Made by a program: the position numbers and the translations under genes. A stretch of 64,000 nucleotides of DNA. Origin: Litoditis marina. Taxonomy: Eukaryota > Nematoda > Chromadorea > Rhabditida > Rhabditidae. The stretch lies in contig OZ038439.1 in assembly GCA_964036275.1 (NCBI GenBank), positions 17,592,330 through 17,656,329 of the forward strand, written 5' to 3'. Shown here in pieces: positions 12,501-25,830 of the stretch. Under the pieces are notes generated by a model. That model did not search any database, was not told the DNA's origin, and was given only the letters and a program-made list of their open reading frames with translations. Within the stretch, counting starts at the first letter, position 1, and every line of letters starts with the position of its first letter.

Positions 12501-15500
12501 ATCATGAAGGGAAAGTAATGCGATAGCAGTAAACAAAAGGGGGCATAGTAGTGTTTACTTAACAAAATTACGTTTTAGAACTAAGATTTGTCAAGCAAAC
12601 GTGTATTGGGAACAGATTGAAGTTATTCTAAATCAGTATGAGATGCTTATCGTACTTTTGGAGTGATGCTGCTAATAAAAATCAGAGAAAGTAGATCAGC
12701 TGTTACATACGTAGTTCCCATACACAACGAGGCTAATAATTAAGAAAAAAACAGAGTGTAGTGAACAGGCGATGTCTAGACAATTCTATAACTACATCAT
12801 TCCAAATTTATCACCTTAATCTACCTAATTATCTTTGCAACTTGAGAAACTCTCATTAGAAGTTATATAGTTTTCTGTAATAAGATGAGGATAGCCCAAC
12901 CTTACTGGTATGGTCGCACTAGAACCTCTAGGAGGAGTACAATATCGAATACGAAAAAGTATTTAAGCAATTTACAGCCGTTTAGCCGGAATCACGTGTG
13001 GCGAGCGTCATATTCAACGAATTCCGAGTACTTCATTAATACTTAATTACTTTCCACTAAGGCTAGACAGAAAACAGACAATTTCCGCCAAAACGGATTG
13101 GACGAGTGCCAAAACACGTCGGATGTACTCAATGGCTAAAAGCACGGGGTATATAACCGAACCAGCTGATTTGACTGGCAGTTTTATAGAGAGCTCAACT
13201 AGGCTTTTCTCTCGAAAAAGTTATCCTGCGTGCGTAATAGCCGGAATTACCAGAAATTAACCTATTTTCGATTGAAATCCGGCACATGTCATAACTGATG
13301 GCAAAATAAAGTTTGTTTTCCGAATAGTGTCGGACTATGTATTAGCAATAGCCAAAATACATTCTAGTGGTTCTAGTGGGAGCGAAAGCATTGAAACACA
13401 TCCGCAAGGTCCGACTATTCTTGAAAAGAGAACCCCATTTTTGATTTAAACAGCTCTCATTGACATGCACCCGCAATATGGCAGGTTCCGTCGGGACCGT
13501 AACCAAAACCATCAGGAGAACAAAGACCGTAAGTTCCTATGTATTACATTACATTGTAAACCTGTATTATATCCCATAGTCTAAATAGTTTGACCAACCT
13601 GTTCTTTGATCTTCTGCATGGCCGAGTTGGGCATCCTTCTTCTCCAGCCCTTGGCCCCGTTCTGTTCGTAGTAGTATCCGTCTGAGGCCACATCGTACAT
13701 CCAGAAGTCTTCTCTGGGCAGTTCCGGCAGAACGAAGTTCAACTTGTCGTCAATGAACTCTTCCGAAGCAACTGAAATGATAATAACAATATTATATTGT
13801 GTTACATTACACAAATTATATTATTACATGTACAATATTATAGCGAACGTAAGCAATGCTAAATACGGAACAATTTTTTCATTAATTTTGTTGTTCGATA
13901 CTCATTCTATAACTAATTTCATGGACGAAACACATTTCTTCGCTTTTTTCGACGATAAAGAGTGGGTTCAACATTATTCAGATGGCCATCCCAAAAGATA
14001 GGTGCTAATCGGAAATAAAAGGAAGCGCGCGGTGCGAAAACTGTAAATAAAAGTCATCTCTCGTCCATTCGAATCGCAATATTCTATCGATCTATTGTTT
14101 TGAAAGAGACACCATATCGGCACATAATGTGCAGCCACCTAATATGTCACATACACACACCCTGCCGAACAGTCAGGTCACCGAAAATCAATAATTTGGG
14201 CGGGTTTATTCGAATTCAACGCAAAAAAAAGAACAAGCCGTACTTTTGACTACCGAAAACTATTCGCGTCATTATTGCACTGACATAATTGGTCAAATAC
14301 TACTTAGGAACTAGGTATAGAAAACTTCTGTTTCCCGAAAAGAAACTCGAGGGAGCTGCTCTACACGCTCCTAAGTAGCACACTATTTCCGTGATCTAAC
14401 TTCGTGAATACGGTCACTGTTTTCTCTTATCTACGTTTGTCAACCAGGTGATTACACGTACCGGAAGCAGTTCCGTCGCTGAGAGCGGGCGTCGCGGCTT
14501 CTGCCGTGTGCGGCTTCTTTCCGCCGCGTCTGCCGCCGCGACGTCGCTTCTTCTCGTCGGAAGGCTTCGAAGATGCCGGCACCACCGCGTCCGACTTCAT
14601 TGAAACCGAGCCTAGAAACGAACAAAAATCTGTTTTTTTCTAAACATAAAACCAATATAACAAATTCGAAGTATTGTATAGAAGTCATTTTAGTCGGAAA
14701 GTGGGAAAGGTTAGTTTTTATGAACTTCCAAACAAAACAAACTTGTTTATATACATCATCAAATGTCAGAAGAATAAAGATCTACTTTCATAGCGGTAAA
14801 TAGTGAGTTCTCATAGTTTTGAAGTTTTCAGCTGATAAAATGAGAATATGGGTAGTTAGCTGAGAAGAACACCTTGCGGAAAGTGGAGATCAGCTGACAT
14901 GAATTATCCGCCTTAGGCGAAAAGGACGGGATTTCGGATGAGATGGGGATTATAGGGAGAAAAAGTTAACAATCTCGATGGGAAACATCTAACAAGTGAA
15001 GAGAGAGATAAAGGGAGAGAGAGGGGGGGGAGAAGGACAGGGAAAGAAAGAAGAAATTGAAGAAAGAGAAAAAAGAGAGATAGAAAGAATTTAAAGACAA
15101 CTTAGCACCAGCGTGAAACTGATGGTAAACCAAAATCTCTTGAAAACTTTGATAAACAAAAGTTAACAACTATAAACCCTCCCGTTCTTTGACTAAAACT
15201 AATATGAAATGCTGCTATTTGGCATTCTAGCCATTCTAGCACATATTGATCCATTGCAAATAATCGAACAAACCAAGGGATGAAATAGTTGCCAGTTCAA
15301 ATCTAACAAGTAAAGAGAGAAGAGAGAAAGAGAGAAAGACAAAGAGAGAGATCCACTAGAACTAATCGACCATTCCAGGGGATGAAATAGTTGGGTGCGT
15401 AATGCTCTTCCTTTTAAAATCGGGTAGAGAATTGGGCGAAAATGACAGATATCTTTCTCTCCTTCTGGCCAATTATCGCTTCGTTCCCAGTGATAAGGAA

Positions 15501-18500
15501 CAACAAGGCGCAAAAAATACGCTCGATCAGAGAGATCTGGTCGTTTGACGAGAGACACTAAGAATAGTCATTGTGCACGTTTAGATTAATTTCATAATTA
15601 TAAAAACGTAATATAAAGTTCGACGTTTGAATAATGCTCATGCTAGTGCGGAGACTGAGAGTTTATTGCTAATGGCAATTTGCTACTTCTAAGATTCTTA
15701 CAAAACCGTAAAACTGACTATTATATTCAAAACAAACTGAAGACTTGAAAACGTTGATCATTGCAAATTGAAAACTTTTGACTAAATTACCTTATATACG
15801 TTTAACTAAATAAACAAGCTAACCGCGAAAACACCAAAACACCACTGTAAACATGAAATCACATGTTGACATTCAAGTTTGAGAATGCTTTCAGGTTTTC
15901 AGGTTTATTTAACAAATAGCTATCTTAGTGTATATTTATTTAACAAAAGATATCTTAGTGTAGCTAGCAAATGGCTAAATTTATAAAGAAATACCAACTG
16001 TGTAACCTAGTATACGCCCCCAAGCCCGGAGAGACCAAACCATGCATTGAATACATTGAATACTGGATGGATATGTGACGATCGATTCAAATCATCGGAA
16101 TGGCGCGAAAAGAGAATATGTTTGGAGTGATGACGTCATCACATCATATGACAGTCACCCCCACCCATCATATGGGAGAGAGCAGCCATGAATACATAAC
16201 AACACACATTCCTTCTAGTGACATTACACGTTTTCACGTGAGTACGCGTTGCAACGTGAATTGCGAGTTCATAGTGAAAGCATTGTAAAAACTAACAAAA
16301 TTTTACTAAAGAAATCGTAAAACATATTGTGAAAGTCATCTACGTGCTACATCTAGGTTGAACTTTCGCACTGTAGCCCATTATTACACGCAATTCATAT
16401 TAACATGTAAAGTGATGTCGGAAAGGACAAATTGTGCAATCAAAGTGGGTAACAGTAGCAAACTATCGAGAACAAGTTCTCATTATTACTACTGAAAGGT
16501 TGTTACTTTGGAAGAGCTATAAACAGTTAAAATTTACACTAAAACCTTAGCCCAATATGAATAAACTCTCTTTTCCAACACTTTCATGTACGTTTAAATA
16601 CATAAGCTTTTTGTATATTATTTAAAATAATAAAAGTACTTTTCAGCTTTTCACAATTTCCCAAAGCTGTGGCTGGGCGGAAGCATAGAGAGTATATGTA
16701 TACCTGCTAGGCAACGTGGATTGAAAAACAGGACATTACGACTGGAGAAATAATAAACAAGGTGTATTAATGGTTATTTACGCAGCTCTCACTCAGTCAT
16801 ACTAATTTGGTTCGCCTTTTAGTATCAAAGCATCAAGCAAGATGATACAACCATACAACTTACATACTTTGGCAACAGCTGAGTATTTTTGACCCAAAAT
16901 TATGAAATATGAAGTATTTAAGTCGAAAACGGGTTCCTCTTTGAATTAGAGTGCAGTAGGTCAGGACATTCGACAACATTGTGAAATTTGTCTTATAAAA
17001 TCAATACCCATCAATTTGGTGTTCCATAAATCGGTGTGTCTGAGTCTTGTCTCTCGTCTGAACCACTTGATCGAATGAAATGTTGCCAGTGGCGAGAAAG
17101 ATAGAGCAGCCAATGAAGACGAATGGCTCATTAAAAGTGCAATGAGGGATGTTCAGTGGAAGAAAGTGAGAGAGAGGGAGAGAGAGAAAGAAAAGAAGAG
17201 AGAAATGAAAAGAGAGAGAAGGGACTAGACAAACATATAAATAAAGAAAGGAAGAGAGAGAGAGAGAGAGATAAAGGGGGAGAGAGCTAGGAAGAAAGAA
17301 TAAAGAAGAGGGTAGAGGCAGAGGAAAGACCAGGGAGAAAGATAGATAGAGAGAGAGAAAATATGAAGAGAGAACAGAGAAAGAGAGATCTCTCACCAGT
17401 CTTCTTGTCGAAGATGTCGTCCATGAACCAGCCGAGTGTCTTGTTGCCGCGTCCCGATGACGTCACTCCTGCCTTGAAGGAGGAGACCGGCGCCTGCTGC
17501 TGGTGTTGATGCATTCTGGAAGCACACGTGTTAACGTCTCGTGTTTTTGAGGTTCACGTGTTTTACACGTTATTATCACATATTAGATTTCACACGTTTC
17601 ACGTGACTTGACACTCCATCAGCTCAAACCGTTTCGGTTTCAAAACATTATAAACGTTGAGTTCAATCAGAAAGTAAACCAATGACCAACGGAACATTGA
17701 ATTTTAAAACTTAAATGTAAAAACTGAGAATAGTTCGTTATTAGGTTAATGTCATAAAAATACGCTTCAAATATCCCAAACTACTAATCGGTAGTATAGC
17801 GTTGACTAATAACAAAAGTAACTGGTTCGCCGGTCGAGCAAACCATAATAAAACCCACAATTGTACTATTACACTATGAAAGTAATACTAATAAAGTGTG
17901 TGTGTATGGGTGGTCGTTTTCTTAAACTACGTCCCGCCCCCCCTCGGTGCATAATTCAATTAACTAATAACATAATAAGGGGAATATGACCGAGGGTAAC
18001 AAAGGGACCAGACAAGGTGGTCCCGGACCGAAGACACAATTAGCAAGTGGGTGAGAAAAGGTCCCCGGGACACATCTGGCTAGTACAACTTCCGAGTCCA
18101 AAAAGTGACGTAGAAATGTTTCCATAATCCGGTAGGGTATTTTGCCTATTTTTGATGCCAAACCACAATGTTTAACTCATTTTAATCGAAAAACAGGTTC
18201 ATTCTTGGAGAATAGTGTTTTGCTTCTTCAAGATTCTTACTTAAACTTACCTCAAATAAAACATCTACAAACTTCTACTTGGAACAAATGAAAACACGCC
18301 GTGCAACGAAATGTTCCGATATGTCAAAACACAATACCACGCTCAACTTATTGGATAACTTTTCGCATTCTTGCAATTTAATTATAATTTCGCACTTGTT
18401 ATTCTATGTTTTCAATTGTTTTCTCGCAATACCCCATAATGCATTTTCTCACAGCTCCTAAGGAAAACTTATCAAACAGCCACAAACCACTTCCTAAAAC

Positions 18501-19315
18501 CAGGTCTGCTCTAGGGAGAACCTAGGAAATCTCACATAATTTCTTAAAAAAACGGGTTCCTCGCGGTTACAGTAGTCGGAAGTTACAATTGTATGCTCAA
18601 TTTACACTTTCTCATAACTCCCTAAACCCCTACATCTGAGAAGATCAATAAAGTGTTTCCATATATCAAAAAGGGCATTGTCGGTTGCCTATTCTCATCG
18701 ATATTCCCGGTCACGTGAATACCACGTGGCATTTTCGAAAATGCAATAAATGGTGGCAAGTGGCTGGCAAAAAGCGGACCCGATAGCAACACACACAGTG
18801 CGCGCACTGACTCATCTCATTTCCGACAATAAAATAGGGAGAATCGAGCCTTTTGTGGTCGTAACTACCCCTTGGATGACGTAATCAGAACAACTAGACG
18901 ACAACGTCAATTTCGAATGTGAGCAAGAGAGAACCCTAAAGAACTTTATTTCCCATAAATAAACGAATCGAATTGTATCACGTCAACGTGGTTTGATATG
19001 GAGATATTTGGTATAGTTGGACACAGTTGGTTTCAGGGCCGTTTCATGAGTCTCTATGAGCATTCATCCAAGTTTGGTGTAGTATGGTAAGAGTCTATGT
19101 AGGACTACCACTATGTTTTTGATCAAGAATTCAATTACAAACTACATTTGTTATGACCTACCTTTGCTGCTGAGTCTTGACAGATCGCTCGGCGTCGGCG
19201 ACAGCCTGGGCTGCGTCCTCCGCCGTGACACTGCGATGCTTCTCGCGAGCCGTGGTGAGAGAGGGGGCAGGGAGGGGTCCCTGATGAGTAGAGTAGAACG
19301 GTTTGAGACGGGCGC
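9519..19315 (-). CDS. Unrecognised basic Gln/Ser-rich protein with duplicated SDGYYYE...GWRRR motif
   Basis: Eight exons on the minus strand, in transcript order: 19315-19162, 17515-17397, 14611-14462, 13771-13599, 10966-10827, 10566-10329, 10101-9940, 9689-9519. All phases agree. With a candidate first exon at 44285-44243 the product is 449 aa. I do not recognise the family. Visible features (numbering with that exon): a GWFMDDIFDKK segment near 95-105; a basic KKRRRGGRRGGKK patch near 126-138; an aromatic motif at 178-203 (FWMYDVASDGYYYE ... KGWRRRMP) repeated at 260-284 (YYDPSSDGFFYE ... DGWKRRQP); a QQQQQAAAAQA run between them; and a C-terminal LLLKGLENIWANPTP. There is no signal peptide or membrane segment. 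The composition suggests an RNA-associated or adaptor protein, which is inference only. The tyrosine-rich motif loosely resembles OCRE repeats but does not match them. Confidence 0.8.
10967..13598 (-). other. Intron of the duplicated-motif gene
   Basis: A 2.6 kb intron. It contains a GC-rich segment near 12340-12480, a CAACAACAAC microsatellite near 12478-12498, and one exon-like segment on the opposite strand at 13454-13528, listed separately. Nothing else is recognisable. Confidence 0.6.
13454..13528 (+). other. Orphan exon-like segment inside a minus-strand intron
   Basis: On the plus strand the segment is bounded by TTTAAACAG and GTAAGT, both good splice sites. It is 75 bases (phase-neutral) and has a hydrophilic open frame containing MHPQYGRFRRDRNQNHQENK. 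No partner exons were found. On the minus strand the same DNA also reads openly as a Cys/Gly-rich peptide ending in a stop, so it could instead be an alternative last exon of the host gene. Confidence 0.25.
14612..17396 (-). other. Intron of the duplicated-motif gene with GA microsatellites
   Basis: A 2.8 kb intron holding GA-rich tracts at 15001-15077, 15310-15352 and 17161-17393. The last tract reaches the exon donor at 17396, so on the RNA it is a long pyrimidine tract immediately after the 5' splice site. No other gene is seen. Confidence 0.7.
17516..19161 (-). other. Intron of the duplicated-motif gene with CACGTG cluster
   Basis: A 1.6 kb intron. Next to the acceptor, 17520-17610 contains ACACGTGT, TTCACGTG, ACACGTTT and TTCACGTGAC, that is several E-box/ACGT cores within 90 bases. 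The remainder is AT-rich without recognisable content. Confidence 0.6.
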
Positions 19316-19452
19316 CTGGAAAAATGGAGATAATATAATACTTATTATCATGAGAATAATAATTATTACACAAAACATTCAACAGTACAGATGTAAAGGA
19401 AAACGGTGATATGAAAGAGTATGAAATACGTTTTCTCTCTGTAACAAACTTA

Positions 19453-19497
19453 GGAGAGACAGAGATAGAGAGAGAGAAAGAAAGAAAGGGAGAGATA
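19453..19497. repeat. GA-rich microsatellite
   Basis: Imperfect GAGA/GAAA run close to the acceptor of the exon at 19315. Confidence 0.8.
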
Positions 19498-22129
19498 CAG
19501 TAATGTTGATGTAAATATGGAAGAAAAACAATGAAATGGTGACTGTGTGCATATGCAGGTGTTTGATCAGATGTGGTGAGGTATTATACCACATATGACG
19601 AGTGAAGCTGATAAGAGAGAAAAAACAGAAGAGAGCATGAATGATTGAGAGAGAAAGAGAATGTGGGAGAGTAACATTGACTGAACACAGTGGAGACTGA
19701 AAAGTATTGCAGCTAGATGAACAGCAAAAGAACCGGAGCAAGACAGATATGACTTGATTAGTATTAGAAATGAGTAATAACCTTGTAATAAAAACCTAAA
19801 CATCTATCGTGTTACGGAACTACAATGAGTAATGATCTTGCAATCAACACTTTATACTCTATCGAGTTAGAGAGAGCAAGGAACACGATTGTAAACCTCC
19901 AACAACCAACACACCGCTTTTTACGACAAGAACCTTAGAAGAGGGCGCGCATAATACGCGTATAGCATGGTCATAAAATACACCAAATTCCCCCGACATA
20001 CGGCTATAATTAGGCATAAAATGATCGGCAGAAGACAAGACGAATGAGAAACATGAGAGAAGGATGAGCTATGAAAAAAGCCAGGGAATATCGGAACGAA
20101 TAGGGACTAGTACACGTGATCACGTCATAGGGTCACGTGTCACGTGAATGAGAAGCTATAAGTGAATGAGGAACGAATAGGGACAATCACGTCGAATCGT
20201 TACGTCTCACGTAAGTAGTACACGTGAACACGCCGAGGGATTAGAATACAGTCAGGGTGGTATCTAGAATCCACCAGCTGGTACCAGGAGAATTTCGAAA
20301 TGAATTCGAACTCGCGCGCACACGTGTCCTTCGTGCCGGGACCGGAGACACAGAAAGGGGCGTGGCCTGCTGGGGGGACGAAAACAAGGCGACCACGTGG
20401 TACCTTAAAGGGGACGGGACAACAACAATAAACAGCCACGAGCTCGCACCGACAAAGTTCGCAGATCAAGCATCGAGGCGGGCTGCAGGCTGGACACTAC
20501 ACTTTTGTAGATCAAAGGGGCGCGCATGGACAACAACTAGGAAACCAACGATCATTCACAGAGAAACGGGAAGTAAAATAATTGTTAGAGTTAAATATAA
20601 ATTGAGTGCAATATTGCTGCAAAAGTTGCAAAAGTGCAAAAAAAGAACTGTTTCCTTGTTCGACAATGTGCCAGCTATTGTTAGAGCAAGACGGTGAAAC
20701 ACACTAAAATCCCGGAATTCTGTTGTAATTCCAGAAAACTAGTCGAAGGGGTGGTTGACATCCGTAGTTGACACCACTTTTGCTGACAGAAGGTATTAGT
20801 GGCCGGTGATGCGCGCGTGACAAATTCCGCGAACAACAACCAAATCGCCGAACCATTTTCGGATCTTCGCGCATCTGATTCGCAAAATGTTGGACCGGAA
20901 CCTTCACGAGAATGACCTCGTTAACCCTGAGGGGTGGATATACACAACTTACCGGTTAAACTACTAGTCAAATGCTTGGTCACGTCAAACTCCAAATACA
21001 TGAAAACACACTATTGCGTATGACTTTCGTGCACGAGTCAAATCGTAACACCTGTATTACGCAACATTTCACAACTCTCTTATTCTAGGAGCAGGATTAA
21101 CCCACGGATAAGGAGATTTCGTGCTCTGCACGATGATGGATATTACGAAATAGGATAAGCTTAGATGAAAGAAAAGAAAAGTGAGAAAAGGTGCGCGCGC
21201 AGCTCTGGATAATCCGTAAGCTACAGCTCACAGGAATGCTAATCAGCTGATATAGAACATACGATATACACGAAAAGGGTAGGGAAAAATGGAGATATAA
21301 CTATACACGTACAACCCCGTTTCTAAACTAAACTATGGTATTCTGTAAAATAGTTATAACTAAAATACAAGAGAGTGCCGGTCTCGGTCACACCAAAGCT
21401 CTCACATATCTATCTAATAAGGGGATCAGATAGAGAAATCCGCTATGTTTTATTGTATTTAAGAAGATAGGAAGAATCGGGTCAATCCCGAGTAATGTGA
21501 AAGCAAAGGAGTAAACAAGGCTGGTTCGGCGATCCGAACAATCAAGCAGAACGGGATATCAACAACAACGAAATCGAGAAGAGATAAAGTAGGTGAAACT
21601 TGAATCTTACTCGATCTTCCAAGATTCATTATTGAATCTAGAACAGCTAGAAGGTGAAAACGTGAAAAGATGAACAAACTTCTCAAAAGCCTAACTGGAG
21701 CGTTGGTTCAACGCTTCGAAAGTTTAAATAACTTCTTTGCAAAAAGCTTAAAGTTAATGGATATGGATACCTATATCTCTCATTACTATAATATAGATAC
21801 AAAATTACTAAAAAGTAGACAATCTACCGAAGAACCAAACCAAATCTCACGAGCTGCCACCATAATGACCCGCGGGCACCGCTCGCGGTCCAAAGTGTTA
21901 TAAGGGGGCCACGTGATACTAGCAGAGGGGCAGGTGCCACACCCCGCTGATAACAACACAAAACACATGATTCATACTTATGGGAGAAAAGCTCTGGAAA
22001 AAAGCAGGCTCTGATCATGAAGCTCATGTATCCATTGAAATACATCGAACTTCACAATTTTACTTTGAAAAAAGTTGAACGTATCCCGCCGAACGCCGAT
22101 AGAGAGTTTTCCGAAAGTTCTAGCTCTAT

Positions 22130-22253
22130 TTGAAGCAGGACGATTATGTGGACCGATCCCGTGTGAACGGTCCTTTAAACTGCAATTGAAGAATGTATTG
22201 CAGTTGAAAGGACTGAACCGTTGCAATTGGACCACATAATCGTCCTTCTTTAA
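22130..22253. mobile_element. Hairpin MITE, TTAA family, copy 1
   Basis: This 124-base element is almost entirely self-complementary. Its ends read AGGACGATTATGTGGACC and GGACCACATAATCGTCCT, and an inner arm pair (CCTTTAAACTGCAATTGAA / TTGCAGTTGAAAGG) completes the hairpin. It ends in TTAA at 22250-22253; the left copy of the target site is TTGA. It matches the element at 41203-41326 along its whole length with few differences. The TTAA target site and hairpin form suggest a non-autonomous piggyBac-like element. Confidence 0.85.
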
Positions 22254-23996
22254 GCAAGATAGCCTAGCCATGATATCACCAAAACATCACCGGACCGTAT
22301 CTATGAGTTTTTCACCGGAACGATAAGTCGTAATGCCCTCCCACACACAGAGAAACTCAATCAACAAGAGATTATCTTCTCAGATGTTTCATAACAGCTA
22401 CAGCTCATCAGATTTCAGATAGTGACACTACAAACAAAGTAAGCCGGATGCGCGAAATTATGAAATATCCCAGAAATGGAATAGAAAAACGCTAGAAATG
22501 GAAATGTTATCAACTTCATCAGAAAAGGGTACTACCACCTTCAAAACTGCATCTTGACTCTGTAAATATGAATAAAGTTCAGAACAAGTTTTTCATCGAG
22601 TTCGACAAACTATTCCTCATTTTCAAACTCTCTACTGGGTGACTGGGTCCATGTCGGTCACTGAAACTTAGTTAAAACTTCGCTAGACAAGAATCCCGAG
22701 ACCAAACCGCACAAAGTGCACGACAATTAGTAGTTGGTCATTGAGCAGTGGAGGTCAACTGTTCACTTTGCTGGCGAGAAGTGCCGCCGGGCCACAAATG
22801 AGAATGGTCATTAATCAAAAGATGTTGCAGGCACCTGACTATTCTCGGGACAACTCTATCGCCGACCCCAGACACCGTCAATATATGTCTATTCTTTAAA
22901 ATAAAACTTATTTAGAATATAAAATACACAGTAGTGATTTTCGTATGTAAAAATTTGTTCGATCATGAAATGCACAGTAGGGAGTCTTTTCAGAATCTTA
23001 ACATTCGTGTGTTATATACCCTAGCAAGAAAGAGTACAGGACTAATCACTACAACGTCTAACTATCCAACGAGCTTACTTTGAACATAAGTATGACCGCA
23101 TTTTACATTAGGTCAAAAATCCCATTCTATGTTGCGAGTAGTCGTATTACACCATCGTTCTACATAAAAACGCATGATTATAGAAAAAAACGAGAGAATC
23201 GCAACAAGACAAGACAAGACTGCTGGGTCATGACAAGTGATAAGGTACAACCATGTACCAAGCTATCTTCTTGGGAAATCTTTGAAAAGAGATAAAACTA
23301 AAAGGTAGACATGTTTTCGATGGAAAGACTGATCTATTACGGTCGGCTAACTAATCAACAAAACACAGGTAAACAGACGGTGCTAGGACTGTACGAGATA
23401 CTATCTCTTCTCGTCGGGCGCCCTCTCGATCTCGCGCACTCTCTCGCCGGCTCTGACTTGTTTACTGTTTACTCGCATCTTATCTTCATCTGCTGGGACC
23501 AGGTACCGCAGCATGCAGTTGTCAACAAGAAGTGGGGCGCAGCAAACGAAGAGTAAACAATCTGATAAACAAGGTCGCCCTATACTTTGACCGATTTGTG
23601 CAGCTTCAAGTGGACCCTATTGCACAAAATACTTTCAAAGAAGTTATAAAAGACAAGTAAAGAGGATAAAAAAGAGAACTTGGTTAAAAAAGAAGAGATA
23701 ACGAGAGAGAGGTATAAGAGAACAAAACATCTGACCGTTGCTATCCGCTAGTATAAATACCAGTAAGAAGTCTAGTAGTGTTCCTGGTACAGACTCCGCC
23801 CACAAAATGGGAAGTAGTAGAAGAGAAAGAGGGAAGTGATCTACTTCTTCTCGAAAAGTCTCGACGACATATGAGGGAAGAAGGAGATATCAGCTGATCG
23901 GGCCGGTGGCCAGGCCACGCCCCCTTCCTTCGGCTGTCCCCGGGACCACAGACCACACATTGGAAAACGGGCGGCAGGATAAACAACAACAAGGGA

Positions 23997-24060
23997 AGGA
24001 GGGAGGGAGAGAGGGAAAGAAAGAGAGAGAGGAGGGAGAGAGAAAGAGATAAAAATAGAA
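23997..24060. repeat. GA-rich microsatellite
   Basis: GGGAGAGA/GAAAGAGA imperfect repeats on the plus strand. Confidence 0.8.
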
Positions 24061-24313
24061 TGTCTGGACCAAATAGTGCCTTGAAATACGCATAAACGTG
24101 AAAAAGAGTCATAGTTGCCAGATATATAACTTTAGCAGAACTGAAAGTGTTGTGTGTTGAGAAAAACCAAGGAGCTTAAATAATGTTTCCTTAAAGCTCA
24201 CTGATGAGCGATGCTCGAAAACAAAAAGTACGAAGGAACTAGGAACAGTTTAAAAATCATGTGCTTCAACCGATCATTAGAACTGGTAAACAACTAGTAG
24301 CGAAAAGGGAGCC

Positions 24314-24348
24314 GTGGGAGAGCACGTGTTATTCACGTGCTCTCTCAC
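24314..24348. repeat. CACGTG inverted repeat (15-base arms, 5-base loop)
   Basis: The arms GTGGGAGAGCACGTG and CACGTGCTCTCTCAC are complementary at 14 of 15 positions and are separated by TTATT. Each arm ends in a CACGTG E-box. Confidence 0.85.
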
Positions 24349-24485
24349 TTTGTGTGTAATCCTTTTTTCGAAACACGGCGCAATGTTGCGAAATCGCCAA
24401 TGGTTACACCTCTGGTGCAGGAAATAGGTTATTGGCAATGTTGGGGGAAAGAGCGAACATCAGATAGGGTGACTCACTAGCACCT

Positions 24486-24702
24486 AGGGGAGAGAGAGGG
24501 GGGAGAAAAGAAGAGAAAGAGAGAGAGAAAGTGAGAGTTAGAGAGAGAGAGGAGGAAGTGTGTGAGTGTGAGAGAGAGAGAGAGAGAGCGAAGTAGAGAA
24601 AGAGAAGAATATAGAGAACAACAAAAAGAGGAATAAAGAAAGAAATATGGAGAGAGAGAGAGATAAAGAGATAAAGAGATAGAGAGAGGGGGGGGGGGGG
24701 AG
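24486..24702. repeat. GA microsatellite with G13 run
   Basis: A long GAGAGA/GAAAGA tract that ends in a 13-base guanine run at 24688-24700. Confidence 0.85.
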
Positions 24703-25498
24703 AGAAAGAGGCAAAACACAATTTCATCATGACCACGTGAGAGTGATTCTTCGAATTATGCCTCGTTTCCATGGGTATTAGCCATACACAGAATGAGAGA
24801 TGGATGCACACACACAAAGTAGACGGACATATCAACAAACGAACTGAGAGGAGGAAGAGGAAGTACTAGTGAAATTACGTGTAAGGGGGGGGGAGATAGG
24901 ATAGGGAACTATGGACTCCAGACCAAATCGGCGAAACGAAACTGATCTATGGCGATGTGGAATAGGATAGAAGATCCAGCTTTAGTACTTCCGTAGGCTT
25001 TAACAGTTAGAATAGGATTAATACGTGATATCTCGTATCCTATTTTGGTAGACCTGGCTATAGAACAGAGACTTTGAACTTTGAAGTTGTGAAAAGAGTA
25101 AAACTTCCTCGCGGGTACCCAAACCACTGAGTTCTCAGAGAAAATACGAAAAAGGGCGGAGAACGTTCTGAAAGCTCGAGAAGTTCAGTTTTCTCATAGT
25201 GTGTCGTCATTGCAAATCAAAATGAAAAGCTAGTTGCTTGTAAAAGTGGTTAGAACATTTAACTGATCAGATTATTAGATATGTTGAAATATGATTTAAT
25301 CAAGGAAATAACGTATAATTAAATTGCAGTTGGTTTCCTTTAACACAATAAAACACACCATGCTTACCACCTAGTCCATCCCAACAAACCTCTAAATTGA
25401 TTATAGTTTTAACCTTTCTGTATTACGTATTAAATGCTTTTCAACATCAAGAAGAACAGCAACATTCCAAAAAGGTCCTTAGAGAGATCAATATCGTT

Positions 25499-25523
25499 GG
25501 GGGGGGGGGGGGGGGGGGGGGGG
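25499..25523. repeat. G25 homopolymer
   Basis: Twenty-five consecutive guanines, the longest homopolymer in the window. Length may be unreliable because such runs are hard to sequence. Confidence 0.85.
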
Positions 25524-25545
25524 CTGGGCATAAATGAGAATGTCC

Positions 25546-25830
25546 ACCCTCTCTCGCTCTCTCTTAATTAGACACAGCAGAGCACATTTCACCCCCAATT
25601 AGGCTACATTGCATCGCAATTCTCTCTCTCTCTCTAGTCTCTCTCTCGCTCACTCACCCATCTAGACTCTCGACTTCCTCCCTCTCTCTCTGTCTGACTA
25701 TCTCTCCTCCCTCTCCCAACTAGTCTCTCTAAACTATCTAGTCTATTGTCTCTCTCTCTGCCCCCCCCCCCCCCTCTCTGTCTACTCTCCCCCTCCCCCC
25801 AATTAGTCCTCTCTCTGATAGTCTGGACCA
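25546..25830. repeat. CT-rich microsatellite with C14 run
   Basis: CTCTCTCTC units with interspersed CTAGTCTCT-type units and a C14 run at 25761-25774. It is the main CT tract on the plus strand within the minus-strand gene. Confidence 0.85.

Noticed and set aside
20257..20697. 146-codon plus-strand frame
   Set aside because: No domain, no signal or repeat structure, and no splice partners; it lies in a GC-rich island where long frames arise more easily.
24404..24838. 144-codon minus-strand Ser/Leu-rich frame
   Set aside because: Product of the GA microsatellite; similar Ser/Leu frames at 17001-17396, 19379-19741, 23741-24112 and 27282-27806 have the same origin.
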